DNA of 64,000 nt. It comes from Haliclona indistincta (lineage: Eukaryota; Porifera; Demospongiae; Haplosclerida; Chalinidae). Below the pieces are notes generated by a model. It was given only the letters and a program-made list of their open reading frames with translations. It searched no databases and was not told where the DNA came from. The position numbers and the translations under genes were made by a program. How positions within the stretch are numbered: position 1 is the first letter of the stretch; each line of letters begins with the position of its first letter. Below are positions 1-11,424 of the stretch, one piece after another. The stretch covers positions 6,708,167 through 6,772,166 of the forward strand of contig OZ024785.1 of assembly GCA_964017065.1 (NCBI GenBank), given 5' to 3'.

Positions 1-778
1 AGTCAATCACCAGAGCTCGACAACGTGCCGAGCCAGTGACTCTTTTTAGCACGGTCGTCAAGAGCTAGCTTAGCAACGAGCTCGTTGCAAGGCAACGGTT
101 AATATTTAACCCGTAACGAGGATGTAAATCAGCTCGTAATACAAAATGTATTGGCGTTGCTAATCCCTGTTGGTATACTGTATCTATGGGTGAACAAAGC
201 CAAACCCAGAAGGGGTTGACACACGTGGTATGGAGCAAGCAAGACAGCTAGCCTAGTCTTGCTGGAGTTTATCACAATTACTACAGCACAAGGAGAACGG
301 CTGGTGAGCAACTGCTGGCTCTTTTACATTTTTGTGATCTGTGTGTGTGTGTGTTTCTCTCGCAGGTGAGTTAAATACTGATCGAGTCAGCTAGCTGCGT
401 CCTAGCTCAATGTTTGATGTGTCTCATTCTGCTGCTAATTGCTTCAGGTTACTGGAAAGGAATATAATAATTATTATAATCATTCTCTCAGTTAGTTGAC
501 AACAAGGTACTGTAACCGCACCACTCATCATATGTACAATAATTAGCTCACACATTTTGCACTAGTCTCAAACATTCAGTTGCTCTCTCACATAAGCTGC
601 TAAATTCTTATGCATTATACTCCACCCACTACTCTGACAAACTCTTTCAACTTGATTGTACGCAATAGCTGCACAGTAGTTACCAGCATCAGTCGACTAC
701 TTGAGAACACGGCTGTGACAGACCTATCGTGTTTCAAAACAAAATTAATGTGTGTATGTGAGCTAAAAATTAATGTAC
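1..778. other. No gene recognised
   Basis: I see no supported coding exon here. There is a short (GT)n run near 341-353 followed by a pyrimidine tract and a CAG/GTGAGT context near 360-370, which could be a splice site, but no open frame of family-like quality joins it. The open frames at 129-311 and 610-798 have no recognisable composition or motif. Confidence 0.4.
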
Positions 779-1975
779 AAGTAATAAAAACATTTTAACA
801 AAAATGAAAGAGATTTAGGGTTGGTACATGTATCGAAAAAGTATGGAAACAAGATTTAAAATTAAAAGTACTGTAACAATAGCAGTGTAATGCTACCTCC
901 CTATTAAATTAACTACAACTATCGAAAGCAGTTAATTTAGGGAGGTAGCATTACACTGCTATTGTTACAGTACTTTTAATTTTAAATCTTGTTTCCATAC
1001 TTTTTCGATACATGTACCAACCCTAAATCTCTTTCATTTTTGTTAAAATGTTTTTATTACTTGTTTATTTTCTTTTTTTATTAATGACTTAGTTGGCACT
1101 CATGCAAATACAGTGTAAAGAGAACTATTCCACTGACTGCACTGGATCGACTCTGCACTGCAAGCAACACGTACCATGCAACATTAGGTAAGCTTAAGTT
1201 AGCATTCTTACGAGCCTGAACAGACAAATCCAGTGTGATTTGCTCGTTGTCTGCTGTGAACACTGCTAGTAGCAGCAGCACTCGCGCTCCAAGCAATTTG
1301 TACTAAGGTGCGCTTGTATTAGAATAATTACATACACGGGCGTGCGCGAGTAGGCGTAACCTAGTAACGGAGTTCAAGCAGAATGTATGGAATGGCGACT
1401 GTTATGGACCAAAAATCGCTGTTTTTCTGGAAATACTCGCTTCTCCCAGTGTTTTAGGCCTAAATAGATATCAGGTGCACTGATGGTCATAGGTAGCGTT
1501 GCTTCTGTGTACGTTTAGTTGCGTTTGGTTCGCTCACTACTGTGCTAGACTCGCTGAAGAATAAGAAGAAGAAAGAAAGAAGATGAACAAACGGGTGACC
1601 ACGTGTACTCTGGTTTACCACCTTAGACCTGGTTTCTTTTGCTTCTGAAGGTCTCTTTGTAATCGCACAAATCGTGCAAAGAGCTTCAGAACGTTAGATT
1701 AGCTTGAAACGCCCGTACGGCGAAGATATGGCAGTGCCGTACTTAGTGCCTCCAGGCGAGACGCCATCCTGTCATGCCCACAGCAACTGGCCTTAAAGTC
1801 TTTATTAGTAGACTCATTGAAAGCGCTTACCTCTTAGGATAGCTCCTAGGTAGTTAGAATACCCCTGATGTCGTCAACAGCCAAGATATACGTGAATTAT
1901 TGCATTTAGCCTAGGTGTAGCCGCCATCTTATTTTCCGCCCAACCCTAAATTGCCACGTCTACCGCGTGGCATAA
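779..1975. mobile_element. Foldback element, copy 1 (diverged)
   Basis: A near-perfect inverted repeat (about 779-913 and 930-1063, arms about 134 bp, loop about 16 bp) is followed by a roughly 900-bp body. The body ends in the text GTAGCCGCCATCTT, CAACCCTAAA and a small hairpin (GCCACG...CGTGGC, about 1953-1970). The same order of parts (long hairpin, body with a GAAGAAAGAAAGAAG stretch, GCCGCCATCTTG, CAACCCTA, terminal hairpin) recurs at 18099-19272 and 23878-25353, so I call it one family. No protein is encoded. It is probably a non-autonomous DNA element; its superfamily is not assigned and target duplications are unclear. Confidence 0.6.
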
Positions 1976-3659
1976 TAGTTTTGCGCTAAGCCTAGATACC
2001 GTATTCACTCAAATAGAAGCTGGTCTCGTTTAGAAGCCCGGTCTGAAATAAGTTAGGAACGTACTATAACACTTACAATGTGGCTAAATGGTGCATTTGG
2101 TAAGTATCTCAAAAAGAAATAGAGCCCCATGCTTTTTAAGCTTATGGTATTATCTCAGCATATCTCAATCTTTCAGTCTTACTCGTTATGTCACAGTAGA
2201 CCTGCACTAGTGAGCCATTAGTAGAATTGATCTGATAGTTTAACACTAAAACCTGTCACTAAATCATATTTTGTGCTAAAATTCGTAGATTGGAAATTTT
2301 TGTCCGTTAAATTTTGCGTTATTAATTTTAATGAGTTTTCATCAAAAATTATAAATCTTGCTGGAATTGCTCCAAAGTTGTTGAAAATCAACTCTAAGTG
2401 TTTTAAATGCCATTTAAAATCAGTTTTGGATGAAATGTGCATTGAAGGATTATAAGGTGATTAACTCTTTAGTGACTGAATTATTTTGACGAAAATTCGG
2501 CTTGCTCTAAACTGACAGTTTGTCTTGCAATTTCTACAACATGCAGTACGCTAGCTGTTCCAAACTAACACTGTTTTTTCCTGGCATGTCAAAGTTTACG
2601 ACCATGTACTAAACTCTGAGTTGGCCACTCCCAATTCGGAACTGAAGCCGCTTAAGTGCTGCGACCTCGTCATTTTTCAGCCAATTTTGGTCTTCGTTTA
2701 GCCCTGGTGACTGATACAAAAACCTGGTGGTGTCCAGGTGAGCAAACAGCATAGTTTAGACCATATTCTATGCCCAAGTATGCATTTCCGGGCATCCTGA
2801 AGCCCCAAAAATGCCGAAAGCGGCGAGGGGCTCTGCCCCTTCGAACCCCAGGTTAAAGGGGGGACACCCCCCTTTAAAAATCCCCTGTTCTATATATTTT
2901 AGTGGGGAGGGCGCGGCGAAAAACAGTGGGTTTTTTCAGGTAAAGTTAGCTTTTGCAATTAAACTTTATTTGACCTTTCTAGAGCACTTTTCACACTATT
3001 TATGACGTCTACAGTAGGTGGAGTCAATAATGACGGCTAAATCCGCTATAGGCCCTAATTTTAATCGTTAGCTGCGCATTATTTCGCGGGATAAACAACT
3101 AAAAACAACATACAGGAGAAGACAAAGTCCGTTTCGTATTTGTACAATGATTGAAGATTCGCACAATGCTAGATTATTGTTCCATGCGACATCATGGTGC
3201 AGACGAACCACTCTTCTTGTATGATTGTACTACGATTTTAGTACGAATCATTATTGCTGAGTGCCTTAGCGTGAGGCAAATAATCGCAACTGTGTGTGGG
3301 GACTAGAGAGTTGAGTGTTTTGTGAGAAATAATCAATATGTATGTATGTATTATTATTTTGATGTCACACTTAGGAATGCTAATCAGGGTTATCTATTAG
3401 TATTCCTAAACATGACATGATGCCGGGTTACCACACTAGGGTTACCACTCTGATTCACCCCCGGCGTTGATGATTTTTGAGTAGTTGCACCGGCCTGCTG
3501 CGGCTCGCAAACGTTATCAGAGTGACTCGTGGTGAACAAGATGAGGACTGCATTGATTGTGATATTATGTGGTGTCAGCATAATTATTCATGTGCACGAA
3601 CTCGCTGCTGTGTGCATGTACAGTGACACGGACGCTGTAAACTATATTAATAATTATTT
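1976..3659. other. Gene-less stretch with repeat fragments
   Basis: No coding exon is supported. A GC-rich self-complementary stretch (about 2815-2880: GGGGCTCTGCCCC, then GGGGGGACACCCCCC) stands out from the AT-rich surroundings. An imperfect inverted repeat, AGGAATGCTAATCAG against CTATTAGTATTCCT, lies at about 3373-3410. A dispersed repeat (3110-3245) is listed separately. Confidence 0.4.
3110..3245. repeat. Dispersed repeat, also at 26.9-27.1 kb
   Basis: The segment contains CTAGATTATTGTTC, CATCATGGTGCAGA and GACGAACC and is repeated in the same order, with indels, at about 26935-27110. It is a two-copy dispersed repeat within the window, with no coding content recognised. Confidence 0.5.
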
Positions 3660-5430
3660 TTGGTTCCCTTCATTTCTCACTCACAAATGCAGCGTCCACT
3701 GATAGATTGCTAATCACGGATTTACCTGAACAGTGGTGAGCAAAATGAGCATATGGACTCCTCTCAACAGGTACATTACACAGTGTTGTGATGTGTGCTA
3801 CGCTCATCTTCTTGTTAGATGTATTCATGTGGTTCACTGGCTCCCAAGATGAAGCTTGGTGGTGGATGCATGGACAGTCACTTCCACAAACCAGCTGAAT
3901 CATGGGAGGAGAGTGAAAGGTGGGTATTGATTTTCTCGGTCTCTCTCACACACACAAATTTTCTCCCCCTCTCTCACTCTCTCTAGTTGTGTCCATCTGT
4001 TCGCAAGGTGGCGGGATGTGACTAGGTTGTTAGTAGTCTATTACCTGTGTTAGCTGACACTACTAAAGTAGGTTATGATCGATATTAACAACATTATCAA
4101 TCACTCATTATTGTCTCACACAGTTACCAGTCCTATGCAAGTCACTTGGTAAGCGAATTTTCAAACGGCACATTGAGTTGTTCTTAGATCCACTGTTTAC
4201 TCTACTGTGAGCTTATCAAATATTCATGTATGCCTTTTTCACTCTCTGGTCATCTGTCAGTCTTCAGTTGAGAGCAGCTGGTGTTGACAGCAAATCACAC
4301 AGCAGTTAGGGAGGAATATAGAAAAGAGCAGCATAACCCAATATGAGTTGGTCACTCATGAGGCTAATAACCAATAAATGTCATCTTATTATTCATAAAA
4401 ATGTAATGAGATTTACTAAGTTTGTGATGTGACCTGTACTATAATTCATCCATTATTCATAAAAATGTAATGTGACTCAGCATGTATACTGTTGTGATGT
4501 CACCTGTACCACTATGTTGTGTTATCTATCATGATTTGACCAGTGTTTTCATTCTTGATCCTTGACCACTCAGGTACATATGCACTGCCTCTGGGTTTGA
4601 CTTTTTAAATCTATCGAGAGTTTATTAAGCAGGAATATGCAACCTTGAATGCCACCCATGATGGGCATCATAAGTATTCTCAGAACTGTGAATACAATAA
4701 CTGATATGGTGTGGTCAGGAGAACCAGTGAGAGTGATGTTGATGCTCACTCTAACCAACAGGTACATTACACAGTGTTGTGGTGTGTGCTACACTCATCT
4801 TCTTGTTAGATGTATTCATGTGGTTCACTAGCTCCCAAGATGAAGCGTGGTGGTGGATGCATGGACAGTCACTTCCACAAACCAGCTGAACCATGGGAAG
4901 GGTGGGCATTGATTTTCTCTCTCTCTCTCTCTTTCTCGCATGCGCATCACACCTCGTCGCATATTTATTTCCTTTTTCTCTACTCTAGTTGTGTTCATCT
5001 CTTAGCTGAGCTCAGCAAGATAGCGGGATGTGACGAGGCTGTGTTACCTGTGTTAGCTGACACTACTAGATACAAGCAATACAGACATCACTAAAACCTG
5101 TTTGAAACAGTACTAAAACAGGTTTGAATAGTGTATGAAAAGATCTCCACATATCCAATTGTCTCGTGCACAGATACCAGTCCTATGCAAGTCACTTGGT
5201 AAGAGAATATTCAAGCGGCACATCGAGTTGTTCTTTGATCCACTGTTTTACTCTATTGTGAGCCCATCACATATTCCTTGCGACTGTTTTATGTATGACT
5301 TCTTTTTGCACTATCCGGTCGTCTGCTAGTCCTCAGTTGAGAGCAGCTGGTGTTGACTGCTTGGGTCAGCTAACACAACAGTTAGGGAGGAATATAGTAC
5401 GAGGCAGAGTAGAGCAACATAATCCAACGT
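3660..5430 (+). repeat. Duplicated flank segment, two tandem copies
   Basis: About 0.65 kb (3690-4330) is repeated at 4740-5400: the runs AGGTACATTACACAGTGTTG, GATGTATTCATGTGGTTCAC and GGAGGAATATAG occur in the same order in both. More decayed pieces of the same segment lie downstream of the receptor genes (about 10040-10440, 12740-13070, 17540-17930, 20540-20740, 21310-21420) and at 56820-56950. Some copies retain short open frames (5135-5329 reads a lysine-rich helix-like peptide), and GT/AG contexts are visible, so this may be a decayed multi-exon gene carried in the array. I do not recognise the product. CT-rich microsatellites sit inside the copies. Confidence 0.45.
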
Positions 5431-5763
5431 GAGTACTATGTTGCCTGTTTGTGATTAATTTTAAATTAATTAGGCCGAATTGTCTGTTTTGCAGCTATGT
5501 ACAGCAGTTTGATCAGTACTACAGTCCTGCCTTCTCATGAGAACTTTTTTCAATTGGATATTGATGTTCCTGAAATCATGCTGAGCCATACAGTATTACA
5601 GTTAGATGTTTCCACTCTTGGATATTATAATTATTTAAAAAAATTATAATTATTTAAAAAAATTCATTCATACAAAAAACGTTCTGTGTAGAGAAACCGA
5701 AACCAAAACATGCAGTATTCAGCATACAGTGTAGTTTACACCTTCATAGAATTATCTCCCAGC

Positions 5764-7274
5764 TCATTCAGAGACTCTGCATAAAATAATTATGATAATA
5801 AAACATCCAACATGTTTGCATGCATACTTTTGTGATCCTGTTCTACATTTCCTCACAATACAGACCACCAACGCAGACACAAGTATAATGCAGACCACTA
5901 TTAGCAGTAACAAGCCCGTGGTAATGGCTGCTATTCCAGCTGGAGATGATACTTGATCACACACTGGTTCTGAGTTGATATATCTGATCAAGCCTGAAAC
6001 AAAACAATTGTAACCACAGTGCAGTAAACATTGACAGTCACACACTTTGACAAGTCAGAGCCAAATCATCTAAAAGGGTAACAAAGCAAATTAATATTTA
6101 TTTTAATTTACAATGTACTGCATAGCTAGCAAACCTGCAGACACAGATTTTAATGTAGTAACTCCCGCTTCATTAGTAACTGTGACAGTAGCAGTAATGG
6201 TTTCATTTGCTGGAACAGAGCAAATCATTGATCTAGTGTTGTTACTGGATTGATGTGTTGATGATGTAGTACATGTTATAGTAGACATAGTGATGGGAGG
6301 AGTACATACACCTTCATTTGTTGTCTAGAAAGTGGAGAAGTGTACAACTTGTATGCTTGTGCAGAATATCTCACCCATAAGATGTTGTAGTCGATGTTGG
6401 CATCACATGAGCTGTTGAGAACTTCTACAGTGACTCCAAGGACAGTGCCTAAAATGTCATCACAGTATCATCAGAGTATTAATGAATAATAATATTATTA
6501 CTTGCTGTTTCTTACTGTTATCAATGGTCATGGCTTCACTAGTTGTGTTATCTCCAAGGTGATCAATACAGTACACAGTAGCAGTGATTGGTTGTGCTCC
6601 TATTTCTGATACATTAATACTTAAAGTATTACTAGGGATTGATGGGATTGGTTTGTCGGTAGACAGTCGTACTGTGTAGAATCGACAGCATTGGGGAGCA
6701 ACAACAGGTGGATTCCAGAACAACTGCACTTTGTTTTGAGAGAACCTGCATGCTGAGTGTGCCCATGAGGGAATGGATGGACCTGCATTTGCAGTTAATG
6801 ATCAAAATTAAGCATGATTTCTCAGCAAGCTTACTATTGGCAGATATATCTATCCTTTCCGGGACGTCTCCATCGGAGCATATAAAATTAGTCTCCTCCA
6901 TGATGATATCCGAAGCTGTTGAGGTGTAGACAGAAGCATTGCCTACAGAGTCGTCTATGCTGTCGAGAATCATTGTCATGGATCCCAGTGTGCCAGTATC
7001 ATTAACAGAGGCGGCATCATCAAAAAGAAAGCTGCTTCCACTGCTATTCCGCCATACCAAAAAACCATCGCTTGTTGTAGTTGTACATTGTGTTACCACC
7101 TCTGTTCCTTTGCACACAGCTCCTGGACCTTCTCGATTTTCAAGACAAATAACTACGTAGTAAGAAAAAGTAACGCATTAGTCTGTCTAGATGTGTAATA
7201 CTAGTACACTTACCCGTTGCATGGGTTGTAGCCACCAAGACAAACGCAACAAGAATTGCTGCGTTAGGGTTCAT
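5764..7274 (-). CDS. Type A Ig/FN3 single-pass receptor, copy 1
   Basis: Eight exons (7214-7274, 6835-7152, 6516-6782, 6375-6448, 6135-6324, 6046-6069, 5828-5993, 5764-5776) give one 370-residue frame; all junctions are GT-AG. Residues 1-20 form a signal peptide (hydrophobic AILVAFVLVA). Residues 21-126 are Ig-like: Cys after AV, Trp in LVWRN, second Cys in NFICSDG. Residues 127-215 are FN3 (WNPPVV, TATVYCIDHLGD). Residues 216-303 form a second FN3-like domain split by an intron after Trp. A 24-bp microexon precedes the TM exon (about residues 325-352). The tail is about 15 residues, basic, without tyrosine motifs. Domain exons are mostly phase 1-1, as in shuffled Ig/FN3 exons. The final 51-bp intron is a multiple of three, so retention would only lengthen the tail. 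It lies head to head with the type B gene at 8201. The ligand is unknown. Confidence 0.72.
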
Positions 7275-8200
7275 TGCAGACAGACAAGGGTGGGGCTGAC
7301 CCGTAATGCAAAGGTCAGAATTATGCGTGCTAGCTTTATACACGTACAGAATTCATGAAAGTGATTGTATTTATCGAAGGTTCACGCCCTAGACTAGGCG
7401 TGGCTCATGATTTTGTTCAGATGATATGACGTGGGCGAGCTCACAACTCTTTACTCTCTATTTGCTTTTACTAGAGAGTAAAGAGAAAAAAGTAGATGTG
7501 CAATGTCTGCAACGTAGTCTGATCTGTGTTCTGCAGTGTGTAGCCCTCAATGACTACCTGTAGGTCACGTGCCACTGGCTCAGGCTGCTCTTCGTGTGCA
7601 GACTACTGAATCAAGTTTATAGGAATCACTAGCTCTATTTGTGACGGAGAGAAACTCTACACCCTTAGCTTAGGTCACCACAACATGACTTATAACCGTT
7701 GTTTGTATCCAGGCTGGCAGCATGTACGCCGGTGCAACAAGGGGGTGTGGCTGTGGCTGTGCACCCCAAACTATGTGAGACTACAGTTACTGAAGTCTGA
7801 AGTAAAAAGAGAATGATGGCTTGACAGATTTGCAATTCATCTCAAAATTTCAATTTTCCGGTAGTGTTTGACATCAGTCATAATAATAACTTATTAATGC
7901 ACATTATAAACTGAACTGTATCAATTCAACACCCTTGTTTAACTCATGATTTTTGACCAAACCTGGACCGGTGATAGTTTCAATATCAAGATTATCATTA
8001 ATTTGCACAAAATTGGGGTTTAATGTGGTAAATTTCATAGAGTACCAACATACATCCGATAACGTTTCAATTTTTGACTGATGGACAATTATTATGTACG
8101 ATACACTATTCAATATTCTATTCAGTGTTTACTCATGGTGTTATGATGTACATATAGTGCATGCAAAGGTTAGTGAAGGGCAGCTGTACATCTTTGAAAC
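7275..8200. promoter_or_regulatory. Divergent intergenic region between A1 and B1
   Basis: The two receptor genes start on opposite strands at 7274 and 8201, so this 926-bp interval must hold both promoters. Its B-proximal half (about 7860-8200) is clearly conserved in the second unit (about 15270-15663), including GATTTTTGACCAAA and ATGATGTACATATAGTGCAT just upstream of the B start. A perfect 14-bp stem (7447-7460 with 7472-7485, CTCTTTACTCTCTA, 11-nt loop) lies near the middle and is absent from unit 2. No TATA box can be assigned with confidence. Confidence 0.5.
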
Positions 8201-9911
8201 ATGTCAGTGGCACATTTTTTGATCGTTCAAGGTAAGTATTTCAGCAGTAAAGATGTATTACATGCTAGTCAATGCTCAGCATTCTTTCAACTGGCATGTG
8301 GTATAAAGACTGTGACATTGGAAGTCGTTCAACCATCCACTGGACCAGTCTGTCCAGGACAAGCTGTCGTGCTGACCTGCACTGTGGCACGGACTGGTAT
8401 TTTAAATGGGGACCTATTTTTGACTTGGAGTCAATTAAAACCAAATTCTTCTAAAACCACACGTGTTTATGATAAAGATGATCAGATGTCAGGTTCTCTT
8501 ATGCTTGGTGACTTTATAACTACAGCTGAGTTCATGACCAGTGCTGATAGTACAATGATAGTATCTAATGCCACACTAGTGTCTGCTGCACTTTCAAATA
8601 GTGACACCAGTATTAACTGCAAGAGTCCACCCCAAGCAAATGTTCAGACAACTACAATTACTGTAGCAGGTATGATAGGCTATAAGTTAACCCATAATTT
8701 AATAAAAATATTGTAGGTGCTGGAGATATGCTAGTTGGGCTTCAAATAATAGCATCAACTTGTTCTGTATTATTGGCATGGCTACCTCCTCCTAATACTA
8801 ACTGTGTCTTCAACTACACTGTCAATATCACCAACAGCTCCTGCAGTATGACTGTGTACAGTAGCAGCACTTCACTGATACTGACTGACCTGCTCACTCA
8901 TGGACAGAACTACTCATTTGCTGTGGCTGTTACTGACAGTACAGGACAACATGGACCATGGAGTGATCAGCTGATGGTGACATGGGATGGTGAGTAAGAG
9001 AGTTCTATCTTAGATTGTGGTCACATTTATCCCATAACTATACAAGTTCCTGGTTTAGTCTCTAATATTAATTTGAGACGTTATCAAACTACTATTCTTG
9101 CTCAATGGAAGGTGAGCATGAGCCTATTATTAATACCAGTCTATAATTTTGTATTACAGTCACCATCATCACCAACCCATCCTCCTGTACTCTACTACAC
9201 TGTTACTCACAATGTCAGTGGTAATGGCAGTGAGCTAGCATTCAACACTACTACCAGCGAAGCTAGCTTGAGTGGATTACAGCATGGAGAAACATATTTA
9301 TTATCAGTTTATGCTTTGAATGTTGTTGGAAAAGGATTACCAGCAAATGCAACAATAAGTGGTTAGTACACAGGCTTGTGATATTATGCTTGATGTAGTA
9401 ATCACTTACTCTCATAGCTATAGAACCTAATCATACTACAATTCAAGCTACTCTACTTTCAGTAATAACAGTTTATGAACCTATATGTAAAGGTGAGAGT
9501 GGTATCAATAGCCTTAGATTACCAATTTCATATACTTTCTGTAGAAACAGCACAAGTCATGAACCGTACACAAGATCAGTATTTTACAGAAGGTCAGCAT
9601 CAATTTTTTATAGCAATTATTATGTGGTTATTAATTTTTATACAGTGACGATGATCACTGTATTATCCAGTGCAGTATTGTCTATCATTGGTACAACTCT
9701 CATCGCTAGCTTTATCTGGTGCTGTGCTGTTAACAGGATTAAGAGAAAAATCAATGCTAAAAATCAGAAAGATCTGAATAATATGAAACAGCATGTAGAG
9801 CTAACTCAGTCATCAAAAGGAGCCATTTCTACTGGAGAAAATCTGGCTTATGGACAAGTTGCAGATATGCCTATTTATGAGGACATCAATTCAAGTGACA
9901 ATGAATACTGA
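8201..9911 (+). CDS. Type B Ig/FN3 receptor with ITIM-like tail, copy 1
   Basis: Exons 8201-8231, 8280-8669, 8717-8989, 9047-9111, 9160-9361, 9418-9492, 9545-9592 and 9646-9911 make a 449-residue frame with GT-AG junctions. Residues 1-18 (MSVAHFLIVQAFFQLACG) look like a signal peptide. Residues 19-140 are Ig-like: Cys in VLTCTV, Trp in LTWSQ, second Cys in SINCKS. Residues 141-231 and 232-320 are FN3 domains. A short stalk (321-361) precedes the TM segment (about 364-388, TVLSSAVLSIIGTTLIASFI). The cytoplasmic tail, rich in Lys and Asn, ends with LAYGQV (Tyr430), IYEDI (Tyr439) and a terminal Tyr449. LAYGQV fits the ITIM consensus [SIVL]xYxx[IVL]; YEDI resembles an SH2 ligand. The predicted role is a plasma-membrane recognition receptor signalling through tyrosine phosphorylation; the role is inferred. 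The frame can also be read through intron 1, but the paralogue has a stop there, which supports the spliced model. Confidence 0.78.
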
Positions 9912-10443
9912 ATAATTATAGTTACTCATCTTTGTGTTCAACATTGTTATAGCCATTACAGTTTAAGTATAGTCAGTCAGCTGATCTGCTACAGAATTGT
10001 CATACACATCACAGTAATTGCTGTTTCAGTTTGTAAGCAGCATGTTAGAACATGAAGTGCATGTGCATAATTGTGGATGATCCACTGTTACTTTCACAAG
10101 CCAGTCAAACCAAAGCAGCAGTCGCCTCTTCTCTTTCCCTCTCTCTCTCTCTCATCTCATCTCTTTCTCTAGCTATTGTTACTGAACTGAGCTCAGCAAG
10201 GTGGTCAGATGTGATGATAGTCTCCTGCCTGTGTTAGCTGACACCGCACATCAAACCTGTTCGACTTACATTGTATAGTGTATAAAACGATCTCTCTTTA
10301 CAATAACAAATCACTCATTACATATTACATATTACATATTACAGTCCTGTACAAGTCACTGGGCAAGATAATTTTAAAACAGCACATTTGATTTGCTTTT
10401 TTACTCTGCATGTTTTTCAACTGTATTTCATGTACAACTTCCT
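9912..10443. repeat. 3' flank repeat of type B gene 1
   Basis: This stretch is repeated after the second B gene (17390-17930) with small indels: TCATCTTTGTGTTCAACATTG, the CT-rich tract, GTGTTAGCTGACACC and TTTCATGTACAACTTC all recur in order. It includes a (TC)n tract at about 10130-10175. It is related to the segment at 3660-5430. There is no independent gene call. Confidence 0.5.
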
Positions 10444-11205
10444 TCTTTTTTTTTTTTTTTTTTTTTAATAATAATTCGCATAAAGCAGGACACTAAAATA
10501 GCTATAGGTACAGCTAACTTGCATAGCACCCAGTTATACTAAGTTAATTAAGTAAACAATTACGAAAAAAAGATAATGAGTCAGTTTTCTGGGCATCAGG
10601 GGGGAGCCTGTTCCACAAAGCAATAGAGCGAGGAAAAAATGAGTTATCATAGGCACTGGAGTGAGCAAAGGGTCTCATAAACAACAAATTTTGAGTGCTT
10701 CTCAGTGATCGAGGTGGCGGCCTCACATGAATTGGAGCCTCTGGAAGACATATATAACCTTTGTAGATCTTAAAAAGAGTGATAAGTTTAAGGACTTTTC
10801 TCCTCTGCTCAAGTGACGGGATATGACAAGAGTTTAGTAAGGTATCATAATCAGCTTTCCATTGCTTGGTAGCAGCCTTTAGAGCAAATTTTTGGACATT
10901 CTCAAGCTTGTTGATGTGACTAGACTGATGAGGATCCCATACAACAGCTGCATATTCAAGACGAGGTCGAACATGTGTTAGGTAGAGCCTTAAGAAAGTA
11001 TTAGCATCAGCAAAATTATAAAGAGTCCGATACAGAAAACCGATTTGACGTCTGGCCTTCATACAAACATCGTTTACTTGCAACGACCAGGTAAGAGTGG
11101 AAGTAATCCAGACACCAAGGTATTTGTAAGAGTCGACCTGCTCTAACGGGGAGTTGTTGAGAACAACGGAGCAGATGGAAGCGCTGGAGTACGTTTTCTG
11201 GAGAT
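10444..11205 (-). mobile_element. 5'-truncated LINE insertion (RT C-terminal region)
   Basis: On the minus strand 11190-10544 reads the C-terminal part of a Jockey/CR1-type non-LTR reverse transcriptase polyprotein: YKYLGVWIT, then RLYLTHVRPRLEYAAVVWDP, then LEQRRK, SFFPRSIALWNRLP. The open stretch from 11083 to 10544 has no stop for 179 codons. A run of about 20 T at 10447-10466 is the element's poly(A) tail in minus orientation. Compared with the matching region after B2 (17915-17950), where AACTTCTTTCTCCGCCGCATC is continuous, the sequence is interrupted exactly here, so the insertion occurred in unit 1 after the duplication. It is non-autonomous because the endonuclease and RT core are missing. 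Confidence 0.8.
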
Positions 11206-11424
11206 ACTTTACCGCATCTCCCCTATCCTCTTTTTGTTGCTATCACAATTTGAACTGTTGCTTTTTCTTTATCATTGAACAATATTGTAGATTTAAATGA
11301 TGTATGCAGATTTGATCAGTAACTTATAAATCAACAGTTTTTCGCAGAAGGTTGATCTGCAATTTCCGTATTATAATAATAATATAATATAATCATTTCC
11401 GAATCATTTGCTATTTTTATGCAG

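Noticed and set aside
2815..2880. GC-rich hairpin containing GTTCGAA-like text (CCCTTCGAACCCC) as a tRNA or SINE box
   Set aside because: No A box, cloverleaf or tail could be fitted; simple self-complementary GC sequence is a better description.
6632..7117. 161-codon continuous minus frame read as one exon
   Set aside because: The last third runs through an intron; alignment with the paralogues places the donor at 6834 (GTAAGC).
8201..8716. Type B first exon read through without intron 1
   Set aside because: The frame happens to stay open in copy 1, but copy 2 has a stop inside the same interval; the spliced form gives a proper signal peptide in both.
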